Source of the DNA: Arachis hypogaea
Taxonomy: Eukaryota > Streptophyta > Magnoliopsida > Fabales > Fabaceae
NCBI RefSeq assembly: GCF_003086295.3
Contig: NC_092045.1
Location: forward strand, 24,122,890-24,186,889
Direction of reading: 5' to 3'
Length of the DNA: 64,000 bases
Part shown: in pieces, positions 43,655-55,882 of the stretch
How positions within the stretch are numbered: position 1 is the stretch's first letter
Layout of the letters: each line of letters opens with the position of its first letter
Made by a program: the position numbers and the translations under genes
Notes under the pieces: model-generated
What the model was told of the DNA's origin: nothing
Seen by the model: the letters and a program-made list of their open reading frames with translations, nothing else
The model's database searches: none

Positions 43655-46600
43655 AGATTCCGTTTGCAGAAGCGCTTGAGCAAATACCCTCTTATGCTAA
43701 GTTCATGAAAGAGATCTTAAGTCATAAGAAGGATTGGAGGGAAACTGAAAAAGTTTACCTCACTGAAGAATGCAGTGCAGTCATTCTGAAAAGCTTACCT
43801 GAGAAGCTTAAAGATCCTGGGAGCTTTATGATACCATGCACATTAGAAGGTATTTGTACCAAGCAAGCTTTATGCGATCTTGGGGCAAGTATCAACCTAA
43901 TACCTGCATCTACTATCAGAAAGCTTGGTTTGACTGAAGAAATCAAACCAACCAGGATATGTCTTCAACTTGCTGATGGCTCCATTAAATACCCATCAGG
44001 CGTGATTGAAGACATGATTGTCAAGGTTGGGCCATTTGCCTTTCCTACTGACTTTGTGGTGCTGGAAATGGAGGAGCACAAGAGTGCAACTCTCATTCTA
44101 GGAAGACCTTTCCTAGCAACTGGCCGAACCCTCATTGATGTCCAAAAAGGGGAAGTGACCTTGAGAGTCAATGAGGAGGAGTTCAAGTTGAATGTTGTTA
44201 AAGCCATGCAACATCCAGACACCCCAAATGACTGCATGAGTGTTGATCTTATTGATTCTCTGGTAAGAGAGGTCAATATGGCTGAGAGTCTCGAATCAGA
44301 GCTGGAGGACATCTTTAAAGATGTTCAGCCTGATTTGGAGGAATCAGAGAAGATAATAGAACCTCTGAAAATCCCTCAAGAAGAGGAGAAACCTCCAAAA
44401 CCCGAGCTCAAACCATTACCACCATCCCTGAAATATGCATTTCTGGGAGAAGGTGAAACCTTTCCTGTAATTATAAGCTCTAACTTAGAGCCACAGGAAG
44501 AGGAAGCACTAATTCAAGTGCTAAGGACACACAAGACAGCTCTTGGGTGGTCCATTAGTGATCTTAAGGGCATTAGCCCAGCCAGATGCATGCACAAAAT
44601 CTTGTTGGAAGATGACGCCAAGCCAGTAGTTCAACCACAAAGGTGGCTGAACCCAGCTATGAAAGAAGTGGTGCAAAAAGAGGTCACTAAATTACTAGAG
44701 GCTGGGATCATTTATCCTATTTCTGACAGCCCCTGGGTGAGCCCTGTCCAAGTTGTCCCTAAGAAGGGTGGCATGACAGTGGTTCATAATGAAAAAAATG
44801 AACTGGTTCCTACAGAACAGTTACAGGGTGGCGCATGTGCATTGATTACAGAAGACTCAACACAGCCACCAGAAAGGATCATTTTCCTTTACCATTCATA
44901 GACCAGATGCTAGAAAGACTAGCAGGTCATGAATACTACTGCTTCCTGGATGGATATTCAGGTTACAATCAAATTGCAGTAGATCCCCAGGATCAGGAGA
45001 AAACGGCCTTCACATGTCCATCTGGAGTATTTGCATACAGAAGGATGCCATTTGGCCTGTGCAATGCACCTGCAACCTTTCAGAGGTGCATGCTCTCAAT
45101 TTTCTCTGATATGGTGGAAAAATTTCTGGAAGTCTTCATGGATGACTTTTCAGTATTTGGAGACTCATTCAGCTCCTGCCTTAACCATTTAGCACTTGTT
45201 CTGAAAAGATGCCAAGAGACTAACCTGGTTTTAAACTGGGAAAAATGTCACTTTATGGTGACTGAAGGAATTGTCCTTGGGCACAAAATTTCGAACAAGG
45301 GGATAGAGGTGGACCAAGCTAAGGTAGAAGTAATTGAAAAATTACCACCACCTGCTAATGTTAAGGCAATCAGAAGCTTTCTGGGACATGCAGGGTTCTA
45401 TAGGAGGTTTATAAAGGATTTTTCAAAAATCGCCAAACCTCTGAGCAACCTGCTAGCTGCAGACACGCCATTCATCTTTGATGAAGAGTGTCTGCAGGCA
45501 TTTGAGACTCTAAAGGCTAAATTGGTTACAGCACCAATCATCTCTGCACCAGACTGGACATTACCATTTGAACTGATGTGTGATGCCAGTGACCATGCCA
45601 TTGGTGCAGTGTTGGGACAAAGGCATGACAAGCTTCTGCATGTCATTTACTATGCCAGCCGTGTGCTAAATGATGCACAGAAGAATTACACAACCACAGA
45701 AAAAGAGCTACTTGCAGTGGTTTACGCCATTGACAAATTCAGATCCTACTTAGTAGGATCAAAAGTGATTGTGTACACTGATCATGCTGCTCTTAAATAT
45801 CTACTCACAAAGCAGGATTCAAAACCCAGACTCATTAGATGGTGTTGTTTCTGCAAGAGTTTGATATAGAAATAAGAGACAAAAAAGGGACAGAAAATCA
45901 AGTAGCAGATCACCTGTCCCGAATAGAACCAGTGGAAGGGGCGTCCCCCCCTCTCACTGAAATCTCTGAAACCTTTCCGGATGAGCAACTACTAGCCGTC
46001 CAGGAAGTGCCATGGTTTGCAGACATTGCAAACTACAAGGCAGTAAGATTCATACCCAAAGAGTACAGTAAGGTGCAATCAAAGAAATTAATCACAGATG
46101 CAAAGTACTATCTTTGGGATGAACCATATCTCTTTAAGAGATGTGCAGACGGAGTAATCCGTAGATGTGTGCCTAAAGAAGAAGCACAGAAGATCCTTTG
46201 GCATTGCCATGGATCACAGTATGGAGGACATTTTGGAAGTGAACGAACAGCCACAAGAGTCCTCCAAAGTGGCTTCTACTGGCCTACTCTCTATAAAGAT
46301 TCCCGAGCATTTGTGCTTAACTGTGATAGTTGCCAAAGATCAGGCAACCTGCCTCACAGTTATGCCATGCCTCAACAAGGAATCTTGGAGATTGAGTTGT
46401 TTGATGTATGGGCATTGACTTCATGGGACCTTTCCCACCATCATACTCAAACACCTATATTCTGGTGGCAGTGGATTATGTATCCAAATGGGTGGAGGCT
46501 ATTGCAACACCCACTAATGACACTAAAACAGTGTTAAAGTTCCTCCAGAAACATATCTTCAGCAGATTTGGTGTCCCTAGAGTGTTAATCAGTGATGGGG

Positions 46601-47288
46601 GCACTCATTTCTGTAATAAACAGCTTTATTCTGCTCTGATACGTTATGGAGTCAACCACAGGGTGGCTACTCCATATCACCCACAAACTAATGGGCAAGC
46701 TGAAGTCTCAAATAGAGAACTTAAAAGAATCCTGGAACGGACTGTAATTAACCGTAGAAAGGATTGGGCAAGAAGCTTGGATGATGCTCTGTGGGCATAC
46801 AGAACAGCATTCAAGACCCCCATAGGGACCTCTCCATACCAGCTTGTGTATGGAAAGGCATGTCACTTGCCAGTGGAACTGGAACACAAGGCCTACTGGG
46901 CAACCAGATTCCTAAACCTTGATGCCAAGTTAGCTGGAGAAAAACGATTGCTCCAACTAAATGAGCTAGAGGAATTTAGACTCAATGCTTTCGAGAATGC
47001 AAAATTTACAAAGAGAAAGCAAAAAGATGGCATGATAAGAAATTGTCATCCAGAGTCTTTGAGCTAGGGCAGAAAGTTCTGTTATTCAATTCTAGGCTCA
47101 AATTATTCCCTGGGAAATTAAAATCCCGGTGGAGAGGTCCATATGTAATTACAAGTGTATCACCATATGGATACGTAGAGCTTCAGGATAATGAATCTAA
47201 CAAAAGGTTCATTGTTAATGGACAGAGAGTTAAACATTATCTTGAAGGCAATTTTGAGCAAGAATGCTCAAAACTGAGACTTGATTAA
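43570..47288 (+). pseudogene. Athila-type pol of A1b (protease, RT, RNase H, integrase) with frame breaks
   Basis: Protease with CDLGASINLIP (about 43870), RT with LDGYSGYNQ and FMDD (45134-45145), RNase H with CDASDHAIG and [10 protein letters not shown], integrase with HHCC and DDE as in 1-1302. Relative to a continuous frame there are breaks between gag and pol (about 43540) and at about 44815, 45843, 46411 and 47003. The last four look like single missing bases in short runs. At 46411 and 47003 the copy at 1-1302 has the extra base and an open frame, and at 47003 the copy at 37048-37712 also does. The breaks may therefore be sequencing errors and the element may be intact in reality. Confidence 0.8.
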
Positions 47289-49262
47289 AAGCTCAGTAAT
47301 AGTCCAGCTAATGACATTAAAGAAGCGCTTGCTGGGAGGCAACCCAGCCAATCACAAAATTTAATTTTATTCGTTTTACAGGTAGATGCTACAGTATCTT
47401 CAAAAGGTGAAATAGCAATTGGTTGAAGTCACAGAGTTACAGGAAAATTTGGAAGCTCACTGGCGTGAAAAAGCCAGTGAGAAACATTTTGGGCGTTGAA
47501 CGCCCAAAAGAAGCACCCACTGGGCGTTTAACGCCAGTAAGGGTAACCTTCTGGGCGTTTAACGCCAATCTGCTAGCATTCTGGGCGTTTAGAAAAACGC
47601 CCAGTAAAGAAGGACTTCCTGGCGTTCAACGCCAGAAAGAAGCATCACATGGGCGTTGAACGCCCAGGAGAAGCACATGTGGGCGTTAAACGCCCAAACC
47701 ATGCACCATGTGGGCGTTTAACGCCAGGATGCTGGGAGGAGGTACAATTCGTTTTTCTTCATAATTTTTCAAAATTTTTAAGTTTCAATTCATGATTTCT
47801 TGCATAAACATGTTTCAAAATGTCATCCTTCAAATCAAATTGGTTTTCTAAAGAACCCTAATTTCTAAAATCCTTTTTCAAAAATATCAAATGTATCTTA
47901 ATTCATAAACATAAATCTTTTTCCAATCCAATTCTTTTTCAAATATTTTTAATTTCTTCTCATATCTTTTTCAACTCATCTTATCTTTATTTGAAAAATG
48001 CCTTTCCTTCTACTCCTCTCCTTTCCTTTCTTTTGCTTGAGGACAAGCAAACCTCTAAGTTTGGTGTGATTTGCCATGATCACTGAGCTAAAACTCATTA
48101 AGATCATGGCACCTAAGAGAACAGGAAGAGCAAGGATGTGAACTTAAGGGAGCTGAAGCGTCAGAAATTAATTCTTGAAGGCACCCCACAGACTAGAGGA
48201 ACATCCACTTCCCAAATACAGGTTGTTAGTTCTAATTCCAGCTTTAACTCTGTGATAGTATGATTATAGGATTTTACCTTAGAAGTTATATAGTAGTAGT
48301 AGTAATTAGTATGTCTATTTTGATTTATTTCCAATTAAGCTATAATTTATTTTTCTCATCATCATTAGGCATGATAAAGTAGTAGATTTTTTTTAGAATA
48401 AAGAAGTAATCTATATTTTTCGAGTTCTTAATAATAAAATTTATAATTAATTATATGTGGTGGCAATACTTTTTGTTCTCTGAATGAATGCTTGAACAGT
48501 GCATAATATGTACTTTGAATTTGATGAATATTGGCTCCTGAAAGAATGATGAACAAAGAGAAATGTTATTGATGATCTGAAAAAAATCATGAAATTGATT
48601 CTTGAAGCAAGAAAAAGCAGTGAAAAAAAAAAAAGAGGCGAAAAAAAAAGAAAGAAAAGAAAAGCCAATAGCCTTAAACCAAAAGGCAAGGGTAGCAAGG
48701 ATCCAAGGCTTTGAGCATCAATGGATAGGAGGCCCAAGGAAGTTAAATCCAGGCCTAAGCGGGTAAATCAAGCTGTCCCTAACATGTGCTTGTGTCATGA
48801 AAGTCAAGTGAAAAGCTTGAGACTGAGTGTTAAAGTCGTGATCAAAAGAGTGTGCTTAAGAGCTCTGGAACACAATGGGACTAGCAAGTGAGTCACATCT
48901 GAAAAGGTACCAGTTATGTGTCTGTGGCATTTGTGTATCTGGTGGTAATACTGGAAGACAAAGTGCTTAGGGCCACGGCCAAGACTCATAAGTAGCTGTG
49001 TTCAAGAATCAACATGCTTAACTAGGAGAGTCAATAACACTATCCGAAATTCTGAGTTCCTAAGGATGCCAATCATTCTGAAAATTTAAAGATACAGGGA
49101 GATGCCAAAACTGTTCAGAGACAAAAAGCTACAAGCCCCGCTCATCTAATAAGACTCTGAGCTTCATTTAAAATTCGAGAATATATTACTTCTTTATTTC
49201 TGTTAAAACCTATTTTATTCATCTAGTTGCTTGAGGACAAGCAACAGTTTAAGTTGGTGTTG
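47289..49262 (+). other. A1-type 3' non-coding region, third copy, indel-rich
   Basis: Same order as 1303-3309: hairpin near 47332, palindrome array about 47460-47727, internal module near 48034, deleted 3' ORF near 48105, purine tract near 48620 and terminal module near 49227. It carries many one-base deletions (for example near 47675, 48215, 48660, 48783) and a garbled stretch at 48868-48910. Confidence 0.8.
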
Positions 49263-50609
49263 TGATGAGCGGATATTTTGTACGCTTTTTGGGGGTAATT
49301 TCATGTAGATTTTAGTATGTTTCAGTTAGTTTTTAGTAAAATAATATTAGTTTTAGGCAAAAATCATATTTCTGGACTTTACTATGAGTTTGTGTGTTTT
49401 TCTGTGATTTCAGGTATTTTCTGGCTGAAATTGAGGGAGCTGAGCAAAAATCTGACTTAGGCTGAAAAAGGACTGCTGATGCTGTTGGATCCTGACCTCC
49501 CTGCACTCGAAATGGATTTTCTGGAGCTACAGGAGTCCAATTGGCGCGCTCTCACGGCGTTGGAAAGTAGACATCCAGGGCTTTCCCAGCAATATATAAT
49601 AGTCCATACTTTTGCGCGAGGATAGACGACGTAACTTGGCGTTAAACGCCAAGTTCATGCTGCTGTCTGGAGTTAAACGCCAGAAAAACGTCATTATCCG
49701 GAGTTGAACGCCCCAAAACACGTCATAACCTGAAGTTTGACGCCAAGAAAGGCCTCTACACGTGGAAAGCTTTAGTCTTAGCCCCAGCACACACCAAGTG
49801 GGCCCCAGGAGTGGATTTCTGCACCAATTATCTTAGTTTATTCATTTCTGTAACCTAGGTTACTAGTTTACTATTTAAACAACTTTTACAGACATATCTT
49901 GTACCACATGACATTTTCAGATCTGAATTACATACTTTGTGACGGCATGAGTCTCTAAACTCCATTGTTGGGGGTGAGGAGCTCTGCAGCGTCTCGATGA
50001 CCTTGTAATACAAATTTATTCCTTTTGGTTTTCCCATTCCAAACACGCTTGTTCTATCTTAAGATGTTTATTCGGGCTTAATTTCTGTGGAGAAGGTTGA
50101 TGATCACGTGCCAACTCCATCACCTTTTTTCCTCAACCCCATGGAAACGTGTGCCTGCGAGGATGGGAAGTAGCCATTGACAACGGTGACACCCTACATA
50201 GAGCTTGCCATGGAAGGAACCTGCGTGTGAGAAGAGGATTTCAAGGAAGAGTTGAAGTCAGAGGGCAAAGCATCTCCAAAACTCCAACATATTCCCCAGT
50301 ACTGAAAATCAAGTAACTCTATTATTTTAACTTACAATTTTATGAAATTTGCAGTTTGGCTTTTTACAAATAAATCCAAATAACTTCTTTAGATATCCTG
50401 ACTAAGACTAATAAAATAAATATGATTGCTTCAAACCAATAATCTCTGTGGATTCGACCCTTACTCACGTAAGGTATTACTTGGACGACCCAGTACACTT
50501 GCTGGTTAGTTGAACGGAATTGTGCTCTGAGCAAGTAATCAGTTAGTTAATAGTTCTCCTTGGCACATGCCAAGGAGCCATTAATTAAAGATCACAATTT
50601 CGTCCACCA
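49263..50609 (+). mobile_element. A1-type LTR with internal deletion, indel-rich
   Basis: Ends match 3310 and 4923, but it is 1347 bp because about 290 bp between GTGTGCCTG (50155) and CGAGGATGGG are missing. The 150 bases before the deletion (about 50000-50155) have an insertion every few bases relative to 4040-4175, which is typical of raw long reads. The rest is close to the other copies. Confidence 0.8.
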
Positions 50610-50653
50610 GTTGGTTCCTTTATGTTGCCCTCCTAGAGGCAGTCTGCCCTTGT
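50610..50653. other. Copy of the A1a right flank next to a gap
   Basis: The bases after the LTR are the same as at 4924-4968, apart from one missing G. Independent insertions would not share a flank, so this is either the same locus assembled twice or a segmental duplication. Confidence 0.85.
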
Positions 50654-51653
50654 NNNNNNNNNNNNNNNNNNNNNNNNNNNNNNNNNNNNNNNNNNNNNNN
50701 NNNNNNNNNNNNNNNNNNNNNNNNNNNNNNNNNNNNNNNNNNNNNNNNNNNNNNNNNNNNNNNNNNNNNNNNNNNNNNNNNNNNNNNNNNNNNNNNNNNN
50801 NNNNNNNNNNNNNNNNNNNNNNNNNNNNNNNNNNNNNNNNNNNNNNNNNNNNNNNNNNNNNNNNNNNNNNNNNNNNNNNNNNNNNNNNNNNNNNNNNNNN
50901 NNNNNNNNNNNNNNNNNNNNNNNNNNNNNNNNNNNNNNNNNNNNNNNNNNNNNNNNNNNNNNNNNNNNNNNNNNNNNNNNNNNNNNNNNNNNNNNNNNNN
51001 NNNNNNNNNNNNNNNNNNNNNNNNNNNNNNNNNNNNNNNNNNNNNNNNNNNNNNNNNNNNNNNNNNNNNNNNNNNNNNNNNNNNNNNNNNNNNNNNNNNN
51101 NNNNNNNNNNNNNNNNNNNNNNNNNNNNNNNNNNNNNNNNNNNNNNNNNNNNNNNNNNNNNNNNNNNNNNNNNNNNNNNNNNNNNNNNNNNNNNNNNNNN
51201 NNNNNNNNNNNNNNNNNNNNNNNNNNNNNNNNNNNNNNNNNNNNNNNNNNNNNNNNNNNNNNNNNNNNNNNNNNNNNNNNNNNNNNNNNNNNNNNNNNNN
51301 NNNNNNNNNNNNNNNNNNNNNNNNNNNNNNNNNNNNNNNNNNNNNNNNNNNNNNNNNNNNNNNNNNNNNNNNNNNNNNNNNNNNNNNNNNNNNNNNNNNN
51401 NNNNNNNNNNNNNNNNNNNNNNNNNNNNNNNNNNNNNNNNNNNNNNNNNNNNNNNNNNNNNNNNNNNNNNNNNNNNNNNNNNNNNNNNNNNNNNNNNNNN
51501 NNNNNNNNNNNNNNNNNNNNNNNNNNNNNNNNNNNNNNNNNNNNNNNNNNNNNNNNNNNNNNNNNNNNNNNNNNNNNNNNNNNNNNNNNNNNNNNNNNNN
51601 NNNNNNNNNNNNNNNNNNNNNNNNNNNNNNNNNNNNNNNNNNNNNNNNNNNNN
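50654..51653. other. Assembly gap of exactly 1000 N
   Basis: A placeholder between the A1-type flank and the right outer LTR. ORFs drawn across it are meaningless. Confidence 0.95.
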
Positions 51654-52529
51654 GTTTCTCATTGTATCTTCCACAGCATGAGTCTCTAAACCCCATGGTT
51701 GGGGGTGAGGAGCTCTGCTGTGTCTTGATGGATTAATGCAATTACTACTGTTTCTCATTCAATCATGCTTGCTTCCATTCTAAGATAATACTTGTTCTTA
51801 ATCCGGATGAATGTGATGATCCGTGACAATCATCATCATTCTCAACTATGAACGCGTGCCTGACAACCACCTCCGTTCTACCTTAGATTAAGTAGTTATC
51901 TCTTGGGTTCTTTAACCGGAATCTTCGTGGTATAAGCTAGAATTGATGGCGGCATTCAAGAGAATCCGGAAGGTCTAAACCTTGTCTGTGGTATTCTGAG
52001 TAGGATTCAATGATTGAGTGACTGTGACGTGCTTCAAACTCCTGAAGGCGGGGCGTTAGTGACAGACGCAAAAGAATCACTGGATTCTATTCCGGCCTGA
52101 TTGAGAACCGACAGATGAATTCCGCTATGCTGTGACAGAGCATATGCAATCGCTTTCACTGAGAGGATGGGAGGTAGCCATTGACAACGGTGAAACCCTA
52201 CATACAGCTTGCCATGGAAGGAGACTTGCGTGTTTGAAGAAGAAGACAGTAGGAAAGCAGAGATTCAGAAGATGGAGCATCTCCAAACCTCAACCTATTC
52301 TCCATTACTGCAAAACAAGTAATCATTTCATGTTCTTTTGCTTTTCACAATCAATCCTGATAATTTCTGATATCCTGACTAAGATTTACAAGATAACCAT
52401 AGCTTGCTTCAAGCCGACAATCTCTGTGGGATCAACCCTTGCTCACGCAAGGTATTACTTGGACGACCCAGTACACTTGCTGGTTAGTTGTGCGGGATTG
52501 CAAAAGTGTGATTGCAATTTCGTACACCA
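51654..52529 (+). mobile_element. 3' LTR of the outer element, 5' part lost in the gap
   Basis: Collinear with 35007-35882. Visible differences are a T/G near 51849, A/G near 52188, G/A near 52434 and G/A near 52524. It is followed by the target duplication TGAAC (52530-52534). The 172-codon frame beginning at 52132 is a chance ORF. Confidence 0.9.
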
Positions 52530-52534
52530 TGAAC

Positions 52535-52798
52535 CTTGTTCGCTTATTTATATTCTAACTTCCTATTTATTTGAAATTCAAAAGCTAAGCATATCTTCTA
52601 TACATCCAAAGCATAAGATAACTACTTATTTAAATTCAAATCTAAGCTAATCTAAATCCTAACAATCAAATCTTATCTTTCTAGAAGAAATTAATACTAA
52701 CTAATTATCTAAATCTTAAATCTTGAGTTGATTTTAGAGCTTCATGGGAGTTGAATTTGGACTTGGCATTGGGCTCCTTGGATTGAGTTGTTGATGAC
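52535..52798 (-). mobile_element. Minus-oriented LTR fragment, right part
   Basis: Continuation of 33849-34351 once the outer Athila insertion is removed; no gene. It ends at the Tat insertion site ATGAC (52794-52798). The Helitron-like sequence begins on the far side of the Tat element. Confidence 0.35.
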
Positions 52799-53250
52799 TG
52801 TTCCGGGGGTTACCTGAAACGTGTAGCTCGGTCGTCTCTGGAGAGGTCCGAGATAGGGGTCAGGGACCCGAGCTTGATATGTGGAGAGGTTGGTGGTTGT
52901 ACCTGCAATGACACTCCGATGCTTAAGTTAGCATGGGTTCAAGCAGATATTGAGTAGAATTAGAGTATGAGTTATACCTGGGTGCTCCAGTGTATTTATA
53001 GTAGTTGGCTGTGATCTTCCCTGGATAAGATATTCTTTATCTTATCTTATCTTTTGGGAGTTTTATCCCTATCTTTGTGGAACCGCCTTTCTCTAGGCCT
53101 TTTCGGCCTTTTAGTTTTTGGGCTGCGTTCCTTTTGATGGGCCTTTTTAGCTTTGTTGTCCGAGGTCCGACCTCAGGTGTGGGCCTTGGGACGAGGTCGG
53201 ACCTTTCATGGATTTTGCCGATTTGGAGGAGCTCGGTCAGGGTATGAACA
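52799..53250 (-). mobile_element. 3' LTR of the Tat element
   Basis: 452 bp, TGTTCC...GAACA on the plus strand. On the minus strand the sequence directly before it (53266-53251) reads CTCGGGCAGGGGCAC-like purine-rich text, the likely plus-strand primer tract. Confidence 0.95.
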
Positions 53251-53856
53251 GTGCCCCTGCCCGAGTTCGTCCTTTTTGAGAGGTCGAGCTCGGGCATAGT
53301 AGTTTTTCAAAATTCAAAAAATGGCCGTTTCAGCATTTATTGCATTTTACCGTTTCTTCTCGATTTTCGTTCGGGCTCTGTGAAGGCATTATTTATTTGC
53401 TCCCTTCCTTTTTCCTCATTTGTTCTGTTCTCTTCCTGTTTTTCTGAGTTTTGCCATCTCTTTTTTCGAGCGACATTTCTCCTTTCTTTTTCTTCTTCCC
53501 CGAGTCTTTTCCGCGTGTTCTTCCGGGGTTTTCTCTGCGCCGCCGTTCTGCTTTCCTTGCTTCGGAGCTCATCGTCCTCTTTCCTTCTTCCAGGTTTGTT
53601 CCCATCTCTTTTCTTGTGCACATATGCTTTCTGTTTCTTTTTTCTCTATGCCTGGGTTGCCCCGAAAAGAGGCGCCGCCATTGTTTTGTTTGTTTGTATG
53701 GGGGGACTCTTTTTTGTTCTTTGGTATTTTGCTCCGGGTTGCTGTATTTTCTTCTAAAAGATTTTTGTTTTCTTGTTTTGCTGGATGGGTTTTCGCTGTC
53801 TGCTTTTATGTGATTTTTGCTTTGCTGTTGTATTCTTCTTTGTAGGCAAGAATTTT
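53251..53856 (+). promoter_or_regulatory. C/T-rich leader of the antisense gene
   Basis: The plus strand is strongly pyrimidine-rich (TTTCTTTTTCTTCTTCC), so several long chance frames run across it on both strands; none has domain content. A splice acceptor TTCTTTGTAG precedes the ATG at 53857 by 11 bases, which suggests a 5' leader intron. No TATA box is obvious. Confidence 0.4.
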
Positions 53857-55762
53857 ATGTCTCGAAAGGTTCTTCAAGCGATGTCGACCAAGATTCCAAG
53901 TGGTCTTGGTTGGGTAGATCCTGTTCCTCTAAGAGTCCCTTCTGTGGTAGATTCTGAGTATTTAGCTAGGTTTCGTAGGCAATGTAGCATATGTGAAGAT
54001 AGAGAGTCTGAGAGGGATTATGAATTAGTAGCCCCGGATTCCGAGGAGAGAGTTTGCTTCCCGCCCTTAGATAGTTCCGAGAAGCTCTTCTTTTACGCTT
54101 ATGATTGTTTTTTCTCTAAATTGAGTGTCCGACTTCCTTTTACCGACCTAGAGTCCGAGGTGTTGTGGTCTTGTAACCTTGCCCCTACGCAGCTCCATCC
54201 AAATTCTTGGGCGTTTTTGAAGCTGTTCCAACTTTTGTGTCAATTTTTGGGTGTCTCTCCCTCTATTTCTCTTTTTTCCTATTTGTTTGTGTTGACGAAG
54301 CCGGGGTCGGGCGGAGGGAAGGTGTCTTGGGTCTCTTTTAGGGCTAACCAGGGGAGGAAGTTCTGTACCCTGTATGATGAGTCTTTTCACGATTTTAAGA
54401 ACTTTTATTTCAAGGTCCGGGCTGTTGGAGATGTCCGACCTTTCTTTCTAGATGAGAGTGGGGAGCCTTCTTTTCCTCTTTGTTGGCAGGAGAATATAGT
54501 GTCTGCTAAGTATACTTTTGAGAGTCTAGATGAGGTGGAGCAGGCTTTTGTGGGTGTGGTGAGCAGTTTATGGGGTCGGGCACCTCACTTGGACACGAAG
54601 AAAATGTTGGGAGATCCAAGCCTTCTCCGTTCCGAGTTAGGTAGTTCCCGACCTCTTTGAGATTTATCCTTTTTAGTATTTGGGTTTTGCTTGTTTCGGT
54701 GGAATTTCTGTTGTGGTGATCTCTTTTTTTTTCTTTTTTATTTCTGCAGAGATGTCTTCTCAGGCGGATTCCATGAAGTTTCTTCGTCGGACGAAGAAGT
54801 CGGTGGCTGCTCGAAATCTCGAGGCCGGGGATGCTTCTGCCCGATCTTCTCCGCAGAAGACTACTGTGGGTGTTCAGACTCGGTCGAAGACTATTCCGAC
54901 TCCCCAGTTCCGAGCTATAGGTCAGGATCCTCCGACCTCTGGGCCTGCTACCTCTTCTCCTCCTCCGTTCTCGGGTCCTCCTCCCAAGAAGCAGAAGACC
55001 TCTCAAGAGCTTGCCGGTTTCAATGATAAGGACTTTGACGCTCTTGGTTGGATTGAGCAGCATATTCTCCCTCAGACCTTTATTTCCACTGATGATGTTT
55101 CTATGGAGCATCATTTTCAGTATATGGCGCGGAGCTGTGTCCGGATGGCTAGTCTTCATGCCGCTATTGCCCGGGAGTTCAAGAAATCCCCCCTTGGGGC
55201 GACCAGCTCCCGACTTGAGAGGACTCAGTCCGAGCTTGATAGGATTAGTCAAATGAAGGCTGCTAGGATTACTGAGCTGGAGGCCTCTTTGGAGAAAGAG
55301 AAAACTAAAGCTACCGCGGCTGTGGCGGCAGCGAAGACATCTGAGGAGATGGCGAAGGCGGCTACAGAGAATTATACTCGGCTATATACCGAGCTTGTGG
55401 AGACAAAGGAGGAGTTGCAATCTGCACAGGACAAGTTTTACGAGCTGGAAGGTCATGTGGCCAAGGGTATGGATGCCATGTTTGAGAATTTGAAGGCTCA
55501 GGTCCGGGTTCTTGCTCCTGACCTGGATCTGAGCTTATTCAGTACGGACAACGTTGTTGTGGAGGGGAAGATTGTTCCTGCTCCTTCCGAGGATGAGGTT
55601 CCGATGTCCGACCCCAAAGCTCCGGCTGAGAACCCGACTTCACCTTTGGTCGGGGATAGATCTGGTCGGGATGATGTTGCCGTTGATGCAGTCCCGATAT
55701 CTATGTTTCCTCCGCAGCCTGCTGTTGATGTGGAGTCTGGAAAGGACCTTGATCCTCTGTAA
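53857..55762 (+). CDS. Antisense gene of the Tat element (putative gypsy-type transposon domain), two exons
   Basis: Exon 1 is 53857-54640 and exon 2 is 54750-55762. Donor TTAG|GTAGTT and acceptor TTTCTGCAG|AG join in frame (1797 bp, 598 residues). Exon 1 has the pattern LPFTDLESEVL ... QLHPNSWAFLKLFQ ... VSWVSFRANQGRKF ... FPLCW, which I recognise as the plant putative gypsy-type transposon domain. Exon 2 begins basic and proline/serine-rich (PPPFSGPPPKKQK), then a long coiled coil (ARITELEASLEKEKTKA...). Extra antisense ORFs 3' of pol are known from Tat elements; their function is unknown. Unspliced, exon 1 would stop at 54660. Confidence 0.75.
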
Positions 55763-55882
55763 TCTTTTTAGTGGTTTGCCCGGCCTGTGGGTTTTTTGTT
55801 GGATGGTTTCTGTGAACGCTTTTGGACACCTTTTGCTTTATTTAGCTACTTGTGGTGACTTTATTATGCGGTGTTTTTGTTC

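Larger units (their letters stand above)
34352..52529 (+). mobile_element. Outer Athila-type element, interior partly unresolved
   Basis: Bounded by A2-type LTRs and flanked by TGAAC at 34347-34351 and at 52530-52534, so the two outer ends belong to one insertion event. The resolved parts of the two LTRs (35007-35882 and 51654-52529) have no indels and four visible substitutions over 876 bp, which indicates a young insertion. The interior is assembled as gag start, 500 N, A1-type integrase and 3' end, A1 LTR, A1 gag-pol, truncated A1 LTR and 1000 N. This order is not a normal element and is probably part assembly error. Confidence 0.8.

Noticed and set aside
42281..47288. Programmed ribosomal frameshifting between gag and pol and within pol
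   Set aside because: Five breaks in one element, four of them single missing bases in short runs, and other copies open at the two testable places. Error or decay is more likely; no slippery site with a downstream structure was seen.
50560..51758. Long ORFs of 358-388 codons across 50.6-51.7 kb and 218-244 codons across 36.4-37.2 kb
   Set aside because: They consist almost entirely of N translated as X.
53251..53845. Overlapping hydrophobic ORFs on the plus strand and basic ORFs on the minus strand
   Set aside because: Strong pyrimidine bias creates open frames in every direction; no conserved motif. The credible gene starts at 53857.
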